Both the position numbers and the translations under genes were made by a program. A stretch of 64,000 bases of DNA from Gonatopus flavifemur. Its lineage: Eukaryota; Arthropoda; Insecta; Hymenoptera; Dryinidae. The notes below the pieces were generated by a model that was not told where the DNA came from, ran no database searches, and saw only the letters and a list, made by a program, of their open reading frames with translations. Positions 45,841 through 56,405 of the stretch are shown in pieces (position 1 is the first letter of the stretch; each line of letters begins with the position of its first letter). The stretch lies in the NCBI GenBank assembly GCA_018340375.1, contig JAFFJZ010000046.1, positions 372,001-436,000 of the forward strand. Direction: 5' to 3'.

Positions 45841-46138
45841 CTTTTCCTGGGAATTCTTACGATGGAAATCTGTTTGTAATCTCAGGGGAATGAATATGTA
45901 TCTCGTTTTAACAAGACAGTCGTTGCAAAAGAGTTTGAAAACGTCAAACCGTACTGCAATAGGAACTGTTATGAACAAATTGAAATCTCGCAACAAAAAC
46001 AGTTGTTTCACGTATCCTGGAATCAACTGGGGAATATACAGCTCTAAATTGTTTACTGCGTTGAATGATGTTGATGAAAACTTCAAAATCGTCGGGAGGA
46101 AAAATATTCCCGTCAATGTTCCTTTATCAGGGAATTGA
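45832..46138 (+). pseudogene. inverted duplicate of intron end and exon 2 start, GGQNKN gene
   Basis: The plus-strand copy reads an intron-like tail (TTGTAATCTCAG), then GNEYVSRFNKTVVAKEFENV, YCNRNCYEQIEISQQKQLF and a stop soon after. It lacks exon 1 and everything past the first ~60 codons of exon 2. Unlike the main copy, it lacks the extra base in the A-run, so it preserves the ancestral frame at that site. It lies just inside the right terminal inverted repeat. Confidence 0.82.
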
Positions 46139-47419
46139 AGTATTGAGACACCGATACAATTCATTAAAAAAAAAAAATTCCATCTTTTGGATATAATTAT
46201 AATTGATGATATGAATAAATAATCGTAGTATTGGAAACATAGTTCATACATAATTCATTCCTCAACGAAAAGAAAAAGAAACTTGTTTGTTTACACAATT
46301 TGTCTCAAATATCAAGCTTTCGTTCATAACATTGTTTTGAACAACTGGTTTATTTGTTTATAATGAAGAATCCATCATGTAAAAAAAGCTTGATATTCGA
46401 ATTATTCGACACAAGAAACATAAACCTGTATTGAGGAATCGAGTGGACTCGTGTTTCATACAGTCTCTTACGGTTAACCTGCAACTATTTAGGAATCGTA
46501 AAGAATATAGGTTACGCGCTGATGAATAAATCGCTGTGTCTTTCAAACTAATAGCTTAATCGATCTGAAATTTTCCACAAAGTTGGTTGATGCACTAACG
46601 AACAACTTTGTCGCTGGAAGTTTCCTCCTGCTTAAACTTTATTCATCACTTTTTTAATACGAAGCTTGAAAAAGATGATTGGATTAAAAAATCACTTTGG
46701 ATTAAAAAATTAATAATTTTCAATGATTTTTTGCGAGTTTTTTCAACATTATCGTCTTCGGGAAGGTCTCACGAATAAGAATTGATCAAGTTCATCTCGA
46801 TACGTTGGAAAATAAAGAAGTTGGAGCGAGTTTAATGTTGAAAAACATTGATTTTCAGACCGAAAATATTTTCAGTTTTTATTTCTTTACGAAGAAACTA
46901 CTGATTACAGAGAAAAATCACAAGCGGAGACTTGGGTTGATTTTCCAAGACCTATCACCTGGTATTCTTTGTTTTTCGAAATTCCAATTTTTAATTTTGG
47001 TGTGTGACGTCACGGCTTGGACAATACTTTTACGTCTTTTGGAGCGCGCGGCTCGTTGTTAGATCCGGCCGCTCAATTCATGTACATATTTGAAATCAAC
47101 TTCTGACATAAACATTACAATTCATGCAGAGAGTTTCAACAGTGTACTATTTTTGTTGCAATAGGAAGAATTTCAAGACCATTCAGCAAGACAAAGTCTT
47201 GAAAATCACTATTTCAGCAAGATTCCTCCTCTGCGACTGTGTGAGGGAATATCAGAGAATTTGGAAGACGGAACTTGTCCCCAAAGGAACAACCCTAGAA
47301 AACAACATTTTTTATGTTTTGAGAGGGTAATTTGATGTGCTAAATAGGGAAAAAGTGAGAAAAGAATGTTGGAGGCCTCACGTCCTCGAAAGATTGTGCA
47401 TTTGCTGGAAAAGATCCTC

Positions 47420-48085
47420 GGTGAGTCTGTCTGAAATTTCAATTTCAACAAAACTTTTTTCTCGCGTTCTAGAGAGGAAAATAATCGATACGAATTTCAT
47501 CATTTTGATCGGATACCTTCCATTTTCGAGATACGATTTTTTAAAGTTTTGGACTTGCAAAAAACGAACATTTTTCCATCCCTGATATTCAAAAAGCCTT
47601 TGGATTTGGAAAAAACTTTCGAATCACAAAAATTTGTATTTTGTGCGATCTTACGAACTAGATATATGGAATAATTTTTTTTTCTCATTTAACCCATTTA
47701 TTCTGCGAATGTTAGAAATCAATTCAAGTTCCAAAAAAAAACATGCTTGAAATTAATTTCTCCATAATGTAATTTTCCATCACTCCCCATAGAATGTCTC
47801 ATGAGAATCCCAAAGCGGACAACTCAATAGTTTTTGAGATATATGATTCATAACGTAGAACCATATCGACTTCAAGCGCGGGAAATTGCATCGTTCACGC
47901 TGAAGTGTTCGTTGCCGAGCGCGTGTCAACATGTTTATATGAATTTATTTCTAAACATCGACGAATCCCACACAGCACAGAAGTTGAAGGAGAACTCTTG
48001 AAAATTCATATTGGATTTTTCAAGTCCCAGTTGAATTCTTTAGGATCTCTTCCTGATTTGGTGTGCTGTATGGAATGTGAATGTA
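47420..48085 (+). repeat. inner arm of the inverted repeat (left)
   Basis: Matches 50640-51310 in inverted orientation. Shared blocks include ATCGGATACCTTCCATTTTC, CCCCATAGAATGTCTCATGA, GAGATATATGATTCATAA, CAACATGTTTATATGAATTT and CTTCCTGATTTGGTGTGCTG. Confidence 0.88.
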
Positions 48086-48232
48086 TAAATTTACATATTT
48101 CGTGCATTCTCTTACACAGTATGTTTGCTTATATGCGTTTGTGTAAGGATAACTCCATTCATTCCAAGTATAGACATAAGTACGGGTATGGTATAACAAT
48201 TCGAACCATAAAATATTTATACACCTCGGTAA

Positions 48233-48603
48233 CCCTAGTAAAAAACGAACATATATGACTCATGCATAAACCATACATAATGCATATAAAATTCATATAT
48301 GGAAACGCCTGGAATCATATACAATCCATATTTAATCCATATGTAATCCATATATCATCATATATGACTCATATATAATCCATATAAAATCCATATACGA
48401 AAAATATTTCGTATGTGACAAAATTTTTTTACATGTATGAAAAAATCCTGTATCGGAGGGTCACATATGGATTCTGTATGGGCCATATATGATCATGTAC
48501 GGATCAAATATGGATTTCGTATGGATGATATAGGGTCATATATGACCGTGTATGGTTTCTATATGATTCATGTATGTTCTCATATGATTCATTTTTACTA
48601 GGG
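48233..48603. mobile_element. MITE-like element rich in CATATATG-type palindromes
   Basis: The left end starts CCCTAGTAAAAAACGAACAT, and the right end (reverse complement) starts CCCTAGTAAAAATGAATCAT. The interior is dense in ATATGGATT, CATATATGA and ATCCATAT words. Flanking AA on both sides could be a 2-base duplication. It is similar in style to 945-1351. It sits between short inverted copies (48066-48137 and 48738-48815). Confidence 0.75.
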
Positions 48604-48793
48604 AAGGAAAAACAGTTCAACAAAAGTTTTGTTTTGTAATGAATTTATTATTCATTGCATCCTCAAACTCACAGACCCAATGATGTGTAAATGATGATAT
48701 AGTATATATATATTATTACTAGTATTCTTAGACGAACGCATAGAAGCAAACATACTGTGTAAGATAATGCACGAAATATGTGAATTTATAAAC

Positions 48794-49042
48794 TTACATT
48801 TCATACAGCAGGGCCAGTGCCAGAGAATCCGTCACTACGGGCGAGAGCAAGTCCTGCATAGGCTGCATGAGCGTAGAAACTACTTTCAATCCATTTCGAA
48901 GTTCTGCTGCACTGATATCACTCACCGAGTCCTTCGTCAAGATGTGGGAAAGTTTTTCGCATTTTGCTGTTAATGCCTCAGTTGACATTTCTTCAATAGT
49001 GCTCACATCATACAGGAAATCAAAATAATTACTATGATTCAA
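48794..49042 (-). pseudogene. hAT-type transposase fragment
   Basis: About 80 residues, DFLYDVSTIEEMSTEALTAK followed by CEKLSHILT and SDISAAELRNGLKVVSTLM, which match the helical insertion region upstream of the C-terminal dimerisation domain in hAT/ZMYM-like transposases. Neither end of a gene nor catalytic residues are present. The adjoining sequence (48738-48815) is an inverted relative of 48066-48137. Confidence 0.65.
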
Positions 49043-49049
49043 TAGTCAT

Positions 49050-50300
49050 CAAAGTAGTCGTGATATAAAAAAATGCTCGTAGTTTTCTTAAGAATATCAA
49101 AATTTGAAATTCACTCGTTAACTTTCCCCTTATGTGGCGGATAATCGCTCTGAAATAATGATTATAATTCTTGTGAAATTTAATTTGAACAGTTGGTGCT
49201 CATTGAAAATAATAAGGATGAAGACAATAAATTTCCCAGCCGCCCGAAGCATTTTTTTTTGAGAACTCGAATGGAATTGTCTCAACATTTTTTTGAACTA
49301 ATCAATTCACAAGGAGTTCTAAAAACGTTCTGTTTTGACCCTTGAACGGTAACTCTTCTCAAAATCACGTCAACCGTAAACCCCGGTCTAACAGTATGTG
49401 AGACCGATATTACTGTTTGAAGGTTAGAAGTTCGTAAATTGCTCTACTGAATATTTCTATTCTGAGGCTCAAAGCAGAGACCATTTCACTGCTTAGTTAC
49501 TGACATATTTATAGTTATATTTGGAATATATCATAGAAAAACATAAACCACACAATACCACAATTCAGAAAGAGTTTTCGATGCATTTATTTTCAATTCT
49601 CATAGTTCCAAATTCATTCATTATGAACTCTTTCTCAACTGAAGTGTTGTGTGGGATATCATGTTGAATGCAACTTCAAATATCTCGCAAACTAAGTAAT
49701 AAAATGTTTTCTGCCTTGAAGCTCAAACTGGAATAAGTTGAAAAAACATTGATGGAATTTTGAAATTTTTCTACTGAAATCCCAACTACAGGCTTAACTT
49801 GAACTGAACCATGATATGACATACACGTTGATGAGAATTGCCTACAATGAAGATCCAAGCGAAAATAATCATGCAAATGCCCCCTTGTAATTTGTATTAT
49901 GGAAAGAATCTTTAATAGAAAAATATTTTCTCTCATTTTATTCCAAATCACGTTTTATTGAGCCAGGGTGTCCAGCGTTCATGGAATTTTAACGGAATGG
50001 GTCAATTACGTGGTTTGTTTGAAAAGAAGAACCAATAAGACAAACGACAAAATTCCAGATTCAAACACCCTGATTGAACTAATAAACGGACAGGGATGGA
50101 CACTTTTGTACTCCTGGAATACTTTTACTGGGAGTACTTTTTTTTCTTGTGTAAAATGTCTTAATGCCTTCATATGAGGTCAAAAAAAGTACTCCCAGTA
50201 AAAGTATTCCGGGAGTACAAAAGTGCCCATCCCTGTAAAAGGGTTGAACTTTCCTTGCTTCTCCCTATGAATAATCATCACCATCATGAAGTAATCAGTC
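49050..50300. other. non-coding loop of the inverted repeat
   Basis: AT-rich. A short palindrome pairs CTGGAATACTTTTACTGGGA (about 50116) with TCCCAGTAAAAGTATTCCGG (about 50192) around 60 bases, with GGGATGG / CCATCCC at its tips. No gene supported. Confidence 0.45.
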
Positions 50301-50600
50301 TCATAACTGGTTTGATGAAATCCTCCAATCCTGTCTGTTACCCACCAAACATTTAATTCCTACATATATACGACAGCTCTTGTCTTGAATAATTTGTTTC
50401 ATATAACTTAATCTAGGTCTACCTTTACAAGTTTGACCATTCATTTCCCTTTCCAATATTGTTTCCAATAAACTATCATGTCGTAATGTATGTTCTATCA
50501 AATGAATAATGATCGACCTAGTGGAAATGGCTTGTGCTAAAAAGTGTGAGATCAATTCGAGATCAGGATAAAAAATCTGTCTGAGACTCTCCCACCTCGC
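50290..50600 (-). pseudogene. RTE-type LINE, 3' fragment
   Basis: Reads HTLRHDSLLETILEREMNG, KGRPRLSYMKQI and NRQDWRISSNQ on the minus strand, the same C-terminal tail as the copy at 14745-15139. A few GATGATG-like triplets lie just downstream (about 50275-50285), the remnant of the microsatellite tail. The sequence upstream of about 50600 is unrelated GC-richer DNA. Confidence 0.8.
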
Positions 50601-50639
50601 TAAGTTCACCGCCCCGGGCAGCCGCCCTGATCGCCCTGC

Positions 50640-51310
50640 CCTGACGCCGGCCCTGCCATACAGCACACCAAATCAGGAAGAGATCCTAAAGGATTCAACT
50701 GGGACTTGAAAAATTCAATAAGAATTCTCAAGAATTCTTTTTCAACTTCCGTGCTGTGTGGGATTCATAGATGCTTAGAAATAAATTCATATAAACATGT
50801 TGACACAGGCTCGGCAATGAACACTTTAGTGTGAACGATGCAATTCTCCGCGCTTAAAGCCGATGCGATGTGGTTCTACTTTATGAATCATATCTCAAAA
50901 ACTATTGAGCTGTCCACTTTGAAATTCCTATGAGACATTCTATGGGGAGTGATGAAGAATTACATTATGGAAAAATCAATTTCAAGCATGTTTTTTTTTG
51001 GAACTTGGATTTATTTCTAACATTCGCAAAATAAATGGGTTAAATAACAAAAAAAATTTATTTCATATATCTAGTTCGTGAGATCGCACAAAATACAAAT
51101 TCTTGTGATTCGAAAGTTTTTTCCAAATCGAAAGGCTTTTTGAATATCAGGGATGAAAAAAAGTTCGATTTCTTCAACTCCAAAACTTCAAAAAATCGTA
51201 TCTCGAAAATGGAAGGTATCCGATCAAAATGAAAAAATACGTATCGATTATTTTCCTTCCTAGAATGCGAGAAAAAAGTTTTGTTGGAATTAAAATTTTA
51301 GTTGTAAATC
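50640..51310 (-). repeat. inner arm of the inverted repeat (right)
   Basis: Inverted partner of 47420-48085. Confidence 0.88.
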
Positions 51311-51623
51311 TCATATGGAATGACCCTTATACATGTATCCCTGCGGAAAATGCCAAATGAATCCGGATGAAAACCAGCAGGTCCTGAGACAAAAACCGGA
51401 CAAGTACTTATACGACTCGGTCCAGTTATTGTATTAAGATCTGTTGCTCTCCATCTGGATTCGGCTGATATTGTGCAGGGTAGGCATGTTTATATTGAAG
51501 AAATGTTGAAATTCATTGTCATTGCATTTCTCAGCTCACATCGGCAAATTTCCAGGATTTTTGGCTGATAAGATGATTGAAATATGCCGACACAGTCTGA
51601 TTTTCATTGCGAAAATTCATGTG

Positions 51624-53113
51624 CACGGAAAAAAATGTATGGTTATGCTACACTGGAATTTGGTTTCTGCAACCAAATACGTTGGGCTATATTTGGCTCA
51701 GCCAAATGCTTGGTTGTGAGAACCAAATAGAATAGTATAGGCTCACTTAGTTCAAGATACAACTTTCGGTTGGTTGTGGAAACCAAACGCTTTTAGAAGC
51801 ATTCATTCACCCTCGAGCATTTGGTTGTGGTGACTAAACGAGTGGTGATGAGATTCCGCAGCAAAACCTCAATGTTTCGCTTTTTTTCATATATAAATGT
51901 TGGTGAATAATGAATCAGAAAAAAAATAAAGTGAAAATATTTATTCACGTTGAAATAGAAAAAATTTTTCAACGTGATTTCGGCTGATTATAGAAACTTC
52001 ACAGTGATCGAAGACACAATCGTGAAGTGTTAGTCAAATTGATCGTGTCGATACCGGGATTCGAACCTGCCTACACCTACCTAATTCTACCTATCTAGAG
52101 CCTAACACCCTAACCACGCGCCTATACTACCGTATATGATTGCTGTGCATAATATAATACATATTGCGCAACAAAATCAGAATCTCAAGTGATGATTTCG
52201 TTTCATTGAATATTACACTTCGTAATGCATAGTTTCTGGTGAAAAATAATTCTTTAAACTCCAACATTGAGACTTGGATTGTTTTTGTATAATTATTACG
52301 TTCAACAAAATGTGTCGAGTGAAGTTTAAATTAGGTTGAAACCGAAACCACAAACGGCACAAACAGTTGAGCCAATGAAACGTTTGTATCAAGGAATATT
52401 GCTTTGGAATAATCATGAACACGTTGATTTTCTATCTGCAATTACAAATCAAATTCATTCAGGTTCCTTAAAAGAACTCAGGGTATTAAAATACAAAGAC
52501 AGGTTTTCTTTCACATTTTCCATAAATTATATTCATGAATACAAATTTTCAATTCACAAAGAAGTATATTCCAGCTTTACTTTTCTCATGTGAGGTGATA
52601 ATGTTGGTTTAGAAATATTCCAATGATTGCAATCAGAACTACACTATAATTTAATTAGGTATGTAACTCACATACGAACTCAAGAAATACTCTCAGATCT
52701 TAACAAATATTCACAGATTTTAAGAAATACTCCCCAATTTTCTATTAAAGATCACTATATTCCTGAACTGCAGTTTTCTCCGTGTAGATTTTATCCCAGA
52801 AAAAGTCTAAGAACACGTCTAAGAAGTTTTTCCTACGGGATGTCTTCTTTATTTCTAATCAAATTTATAAAAACAGCTGAAAATCTCATAAATGAATCCA
52901 CATTGAGATGGCGAAATTAATTTGGTTACTATAACCAACCATTTGGTTATCATAACCGAACAAGTCTTACCATATTATATCAATACCATAACCAAATCTA
53001 TCGAGGTTCAGTGACCATACAAAAGTTGTCTCGCCTAAACGAATAGTTCTCACAACCAACCCGTCAATAGCCAATTGTTTTCAGTTATCCTAACTATATC
53101 ATTTTTTTCCGTG
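51624..53113. mobile_element. CACGG-ended non-autonomous CMC-like element
   Basis: Both ends start CACGGAAAAAAATG (the right end in reverse complement). TG lies on both sides (51622-51623 and 53114-53115). The uninterrupted target is visible in the other arm of the inverted repeat near 41420 (reverse complement AAATTCATGTGGATAAAC), which proves an insertion with a 2-base duplication. Subterminal palindromes of the type TTGGTTGTG.GAACCAAA on the left and GGTTACTATAACC / GGTTATCATAACC on the right parallel the arrays in the 26623-38992 element. No intact gene; two short frames (52336-52593 and 52627-52920) are unassigned. Confidence 0.85.
52041..52131 (-). ncRNA. tRNA-like sequence with A and B boxes
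   Basis: On the minus strand, GGCGCGTGGTTAGGGTGTTA resembles a tRNA D-arm/A box, and GGTTCGAATCCCGG (52054-52067) is a perfect B box. The T-stem is only partly paired and the acceptor ends do not pair, so this is a decayed tRNA gene or the head of a tRNA-derived SINE rather than a working tRNA. It lies inside the CACGG element. Confidence 0.6.
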
Positions 53114-53370
53114 TGGATAAACGTGATTTTCAAGCCAATTTTCAGGTCCTGTATCTTCAAAGCCGTTTCGATATAATCAATCAAATTTATACCATGAGTT
53201 CCTACTTATAAGAGGATTATTCTATGAAAATTTCGTAATTTTTCATTCAGTCCCTTCTGAGTTATTCAGCTTCAAATTTTGCAGTTTTACGTTCAGCTGT
53301 CGGGTTTGGTGGACTGCATGAGGAAAAGGACGACCTTTTGAGATTTGATACCGCGACTGAATTCATTGGT
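53114..53370 (-). repeat. outer arm of the inverted repeat (right, distal part)
   Basis: Inverted partner of 41163-41420. The proximal part of the arm is 51516-51623. Confidence 0.85.
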
Positions 53371-55429
53371 TGAATACTAACAATTTCGAACCACGTTCTG
53401 AATTATGAAAATTCATTTACTATTTCCGAAATTTTGACCATTTATTCTTCCATTGAAATCACTGAACCATGATTGATTTTCAATATAAATGAGCTGCTTT
53501 CCATTATGGAATGTTGAACATAGAATTGTTCACACCATACACCATCACTTTGAATCGGTTATAAATCATGTTCGTCCTTGAGGAAGAATTATTTGATACA
53601 CACATGCTAGGGGCACCTTGGGCGCTCGCGCTGCGTGAACACCACGCCCGTCTCTGCTTGACTGGTGGAACGCAGCTCTGATTGGTCAACTTTGTTGGCT
53701 CATAATTTCAAAACTGAGCCTCAGGTTGGAAAGTGGTAAAAGAAAAAGTTGTTTCTTTTTGGCTCAAGAACACGTCCGTAAAATCTAGTCAGTGAATTCT
53801 GAGAGACCCTGTATACTGTGATATGATGAAATCTCAATTATGATCACATGTGATCGTTATTTTCTTAGAGTACTTGGATGGAACCGGACCCATTGTCACG
53901 ATGACATGTGACGCACATTTGGAAATAGTAAACTCTCGCGAGTACTCGGGAGTAGATTTCACACTTCCAGCCTTGTGTTTACAAGCAAAATATGTGGTGG
54001 TAACAAGGGCCCCAACGCGGTCTGAAATCCTGGGATCTGTATGGATTGAATTTTTATTGTCATAATTTATAGAAATGGAGCAGAAATGATGGCTTCTCAC
54101 GTGGGAGATGAGTCTGTCAAGTGATTGAGGAGGAAACTTCTTTTGGTGGACGTTACGCATAATTGAAGGTTTTCAGTAACTCTTGGTCTGAAAAATCGTC
54201 ACTTCTGAATGGTGCAACCGATTTGAACGCTCGGGCAAATCAATTGGGGATAATACATCGACTCACATGCATTATTTTATGAAACCCGGACAAATTTTTT
54301 TCCATTGTTTACGAGTAATTTATTCATAAACAACTTGTCTCAGCCTCCGCTGTGCTGAAACTGGATGAATACAAAAGATTTTCGTCTCAAATTATCTTGG
54401 TATGAATTTGATGAGAAGATTGAAAGAGAGATAATAAATGAGTTGAATGCATTGAAACTACAGAGACAGGCAGAGGAGTGGACTGTATGGTTGAGGGATA
54501 AATTCCGTCTCGCCTTGATTATGAAAAATGAAGAAAGCGAAGTAGTTCCAACAATAACGTATAATCGACCAATTGAAGAAATAACGAAGGAATCAAGGAA
54601 ATATATTCCCTGATTGAGAAACATGATTCAAACAGTATAGATTTCCCTTTGACAAGATTGAAGAGAATAGAATCTGGCCAAGATTCTCACCCACGCTCAC
54701 ATACATACGTACATCCGGTACGGTGCACTGTTGCAGGAGATGATTCAGAGTCCTGGTCTAGGTGATATTTGAAGAAGATTGAAGTCGGTCGTGGTTGAAT
54801 AGTACACCGGGACTATGTGGATCCAGAAAATCGCTCGTGACTTATAGAGAGAATCAATTGTATTCACAAGGGGATACGAACAACGTGTTGAATCTGATGT
54901 TCAACGTGAACTCTACCGCTATATCTACAGAGCGAGAGCGACCACGTGAAAATATGGAGCAGAGAAGGAACGTGATGTCGTCTTGGAAGAATCGCCGCCA
55001 ACTGATGATAGGTTGTCGTCGATTTAAGGTGGTGGGAGGTGATGACCTGTCACCGTTCTATTGATGAGTTCATATGTCTCGTAGTAATTACGAGGCATAG
55101 TGTTTGGCAAAGTATAGTGGTTTGTCTCTTGCAGGCGTCGCGATCAAACACAACTGGTCTCCAACAATGTTCCACACCTGACAAAGGTTTGGAGGGAAGT
55201 GGGGAAAATATTGGACCCTGAAGAACCAAATTCCTTAGGGAAAAGGTGGACACGCTCCTTGCTCGACTGTAATTAGGATAATGATACAGTCACGCGGAGC
55301 TGTGTTCTTCGACTTGCACAGCGTGCTCCCCTCGAGGGCTCTTTCGGATATGAATATTATATTCCCGTCGATTTGGAGAATGAGAAATGCATGCAGTACG
55401 CATCTTCGGATAATCGTTCATGCATTCAT
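53371..55429. other. no gene recognised
   Basis: Mixed composition. A short frame at 54365-54613 has a helical, charged look but no motif, ATG context or neighbour to support it. No repeat structure noted. Confidence 0.35.
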
Positions 55430-56405
55430 CAATTCCATAACTGGGGAGTTTCAAATATATAATGCGTAGCATATTCCTGTACAGCATGAACCACCGATTC
55501 TCTATTGCATCTAGAACTTCAGTGAGGCGAAGGCAAAAGATTGGTGGAGGAATGAGACCCGTGTGAATGACGAAGAAACAACGGAGAGTCTCCGTTGATA
55601 CGACAAAGAAACGACGGAGGACAGTCCACCTGTTGTATGTTGCTCTACCAATGTTCCACCTTCATTCTACCCAACTCTTAGTCCGAGCATTAGTGGTTGT
55701 GCTATCGAGGTCATTGACTATTCTGGTTCTCTTTTTTATGTAGCCATGTTTTTCTCTCAATGATGAATCACGACAACGATGTAAAAGTGGCATTCAACGA
55801 TGGGTTGTTGGAAAACAAATTGAATGAATTCGACTGCAGAACTTCGGTGGAAGGAGGCGGAAGATTTGTGAAAAAATTGCAGCCGTATAGATATCGGGGG
55901 AACAAGGGAGACTTCCCGTTGACGCAACTGGAAGACGATGAAAAACAGTCTGCTTGCATCGTTTTTGATATGATTCATATCAGTGGATTGACATAACAAA
56001 ACGTGAATATCGATTCCGAATGAATGAATGGTTTTCGATGAGTTATCGTTGGAAACCACTTCCACACAGCTGTCTACGTTCATTGTTGAGGGGAAAACAT
56101 AGCTACATAAGAAACAAAACCAGAATAGTAGATGGCCTTGACAGCACAACCATTAATTCTCGACCTAGAAGTTGGGTGGAATGAAGGTGGAACATTGGTG
56201 GAGGAACATACAACAGGCGGACTGTCCTCCGTCGTCTCTTGGTTGTATCAACGGAGATTCTCCCTTATTTCTCCGTCATTCCCACGGCTCTCATTCCTCC
56301 ACCAATCTTCTGCCTCCGCTCCACTGGAGTTCTAGATGCAATAGAGCATAGGTCGTTAATGCTGTCCAGGAATAAGCTACGCATTATATGATTCAATCTT
56401 CCCAG
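55430..56405. mobile_element. fold-back element, ~340-base arms
   Basis: Arms 55430-55775 and 56080-56405 are inverted copies. Paired words include CCATAACTGGG / CCCAGTTATG, ATAATGCGTAGC / GCTACGCATTAT, TCTATTGCATCTAGAACT, AAAGATTGGTGGAGGAATGA and GTGGTTGTGCTATCGAGG. The loop (55776-56079) is unique and holds a short open frame with no motif. No target duplication identified. Confidence 0.8.

Larger units (their letters stand above)
41781..47073 (-). mobile_element. 5.3 kb long-TIR DNA transposon with GGQNKN transposase
   Basis: The ends start AGCGGCCGGATCTAACAAC and are inverted for about 950 bases (41781 to about 42750 and about 46115 to 47073). The hexamer CAATTC flanks it directly (41775-41780 and 47074-47079), so the target duplication is 6 bases. 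It encodes a minus-strand DDE-type gene (45483 to 43117) broken by a MITE and two frameshifts. Part of the gene's 5' region is duplicated in inverted orientation at 45690-46138. The fold-back element at 21085-23040 is a relative. I do not assign a superfamily; 6-base duplications are unusual. Confidence 0.88.
41163..53370. mobile_element. large inverted-repeat unit with nested insertions
   Basis: 41163-41510 matches 53370-53114 plus 51623-51516 in inverted orientation, and 47420-48085 matches 51310-50640 in inverted orientation, in the mirrored order. Removing the 41781-47073 transposon from the left and the 51624-53113 element from the right leaves arms of roughly 1.6 and 1.2 kb around a ~2.5 kb loop. 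I infer one older long-arm element or a local inverted duplication. No terminal motif or target duplication was found for it. Confidence 0.6.

Noticed and set aside
47905..48258. 117-residue frame
   Set aside because: Spans an inverted-repeat arm and part of a short fold-back copy; no domain recognised.
52336..52920. Two frames inside the CACGG element as a transposase
   Set aside because: Short, with no catalytic or zinc-finger motif; at best remnants.
54365..54613. 82-residue plus-strand frame
   Set aside because: No motif, neighbour or splice context; could be chance.
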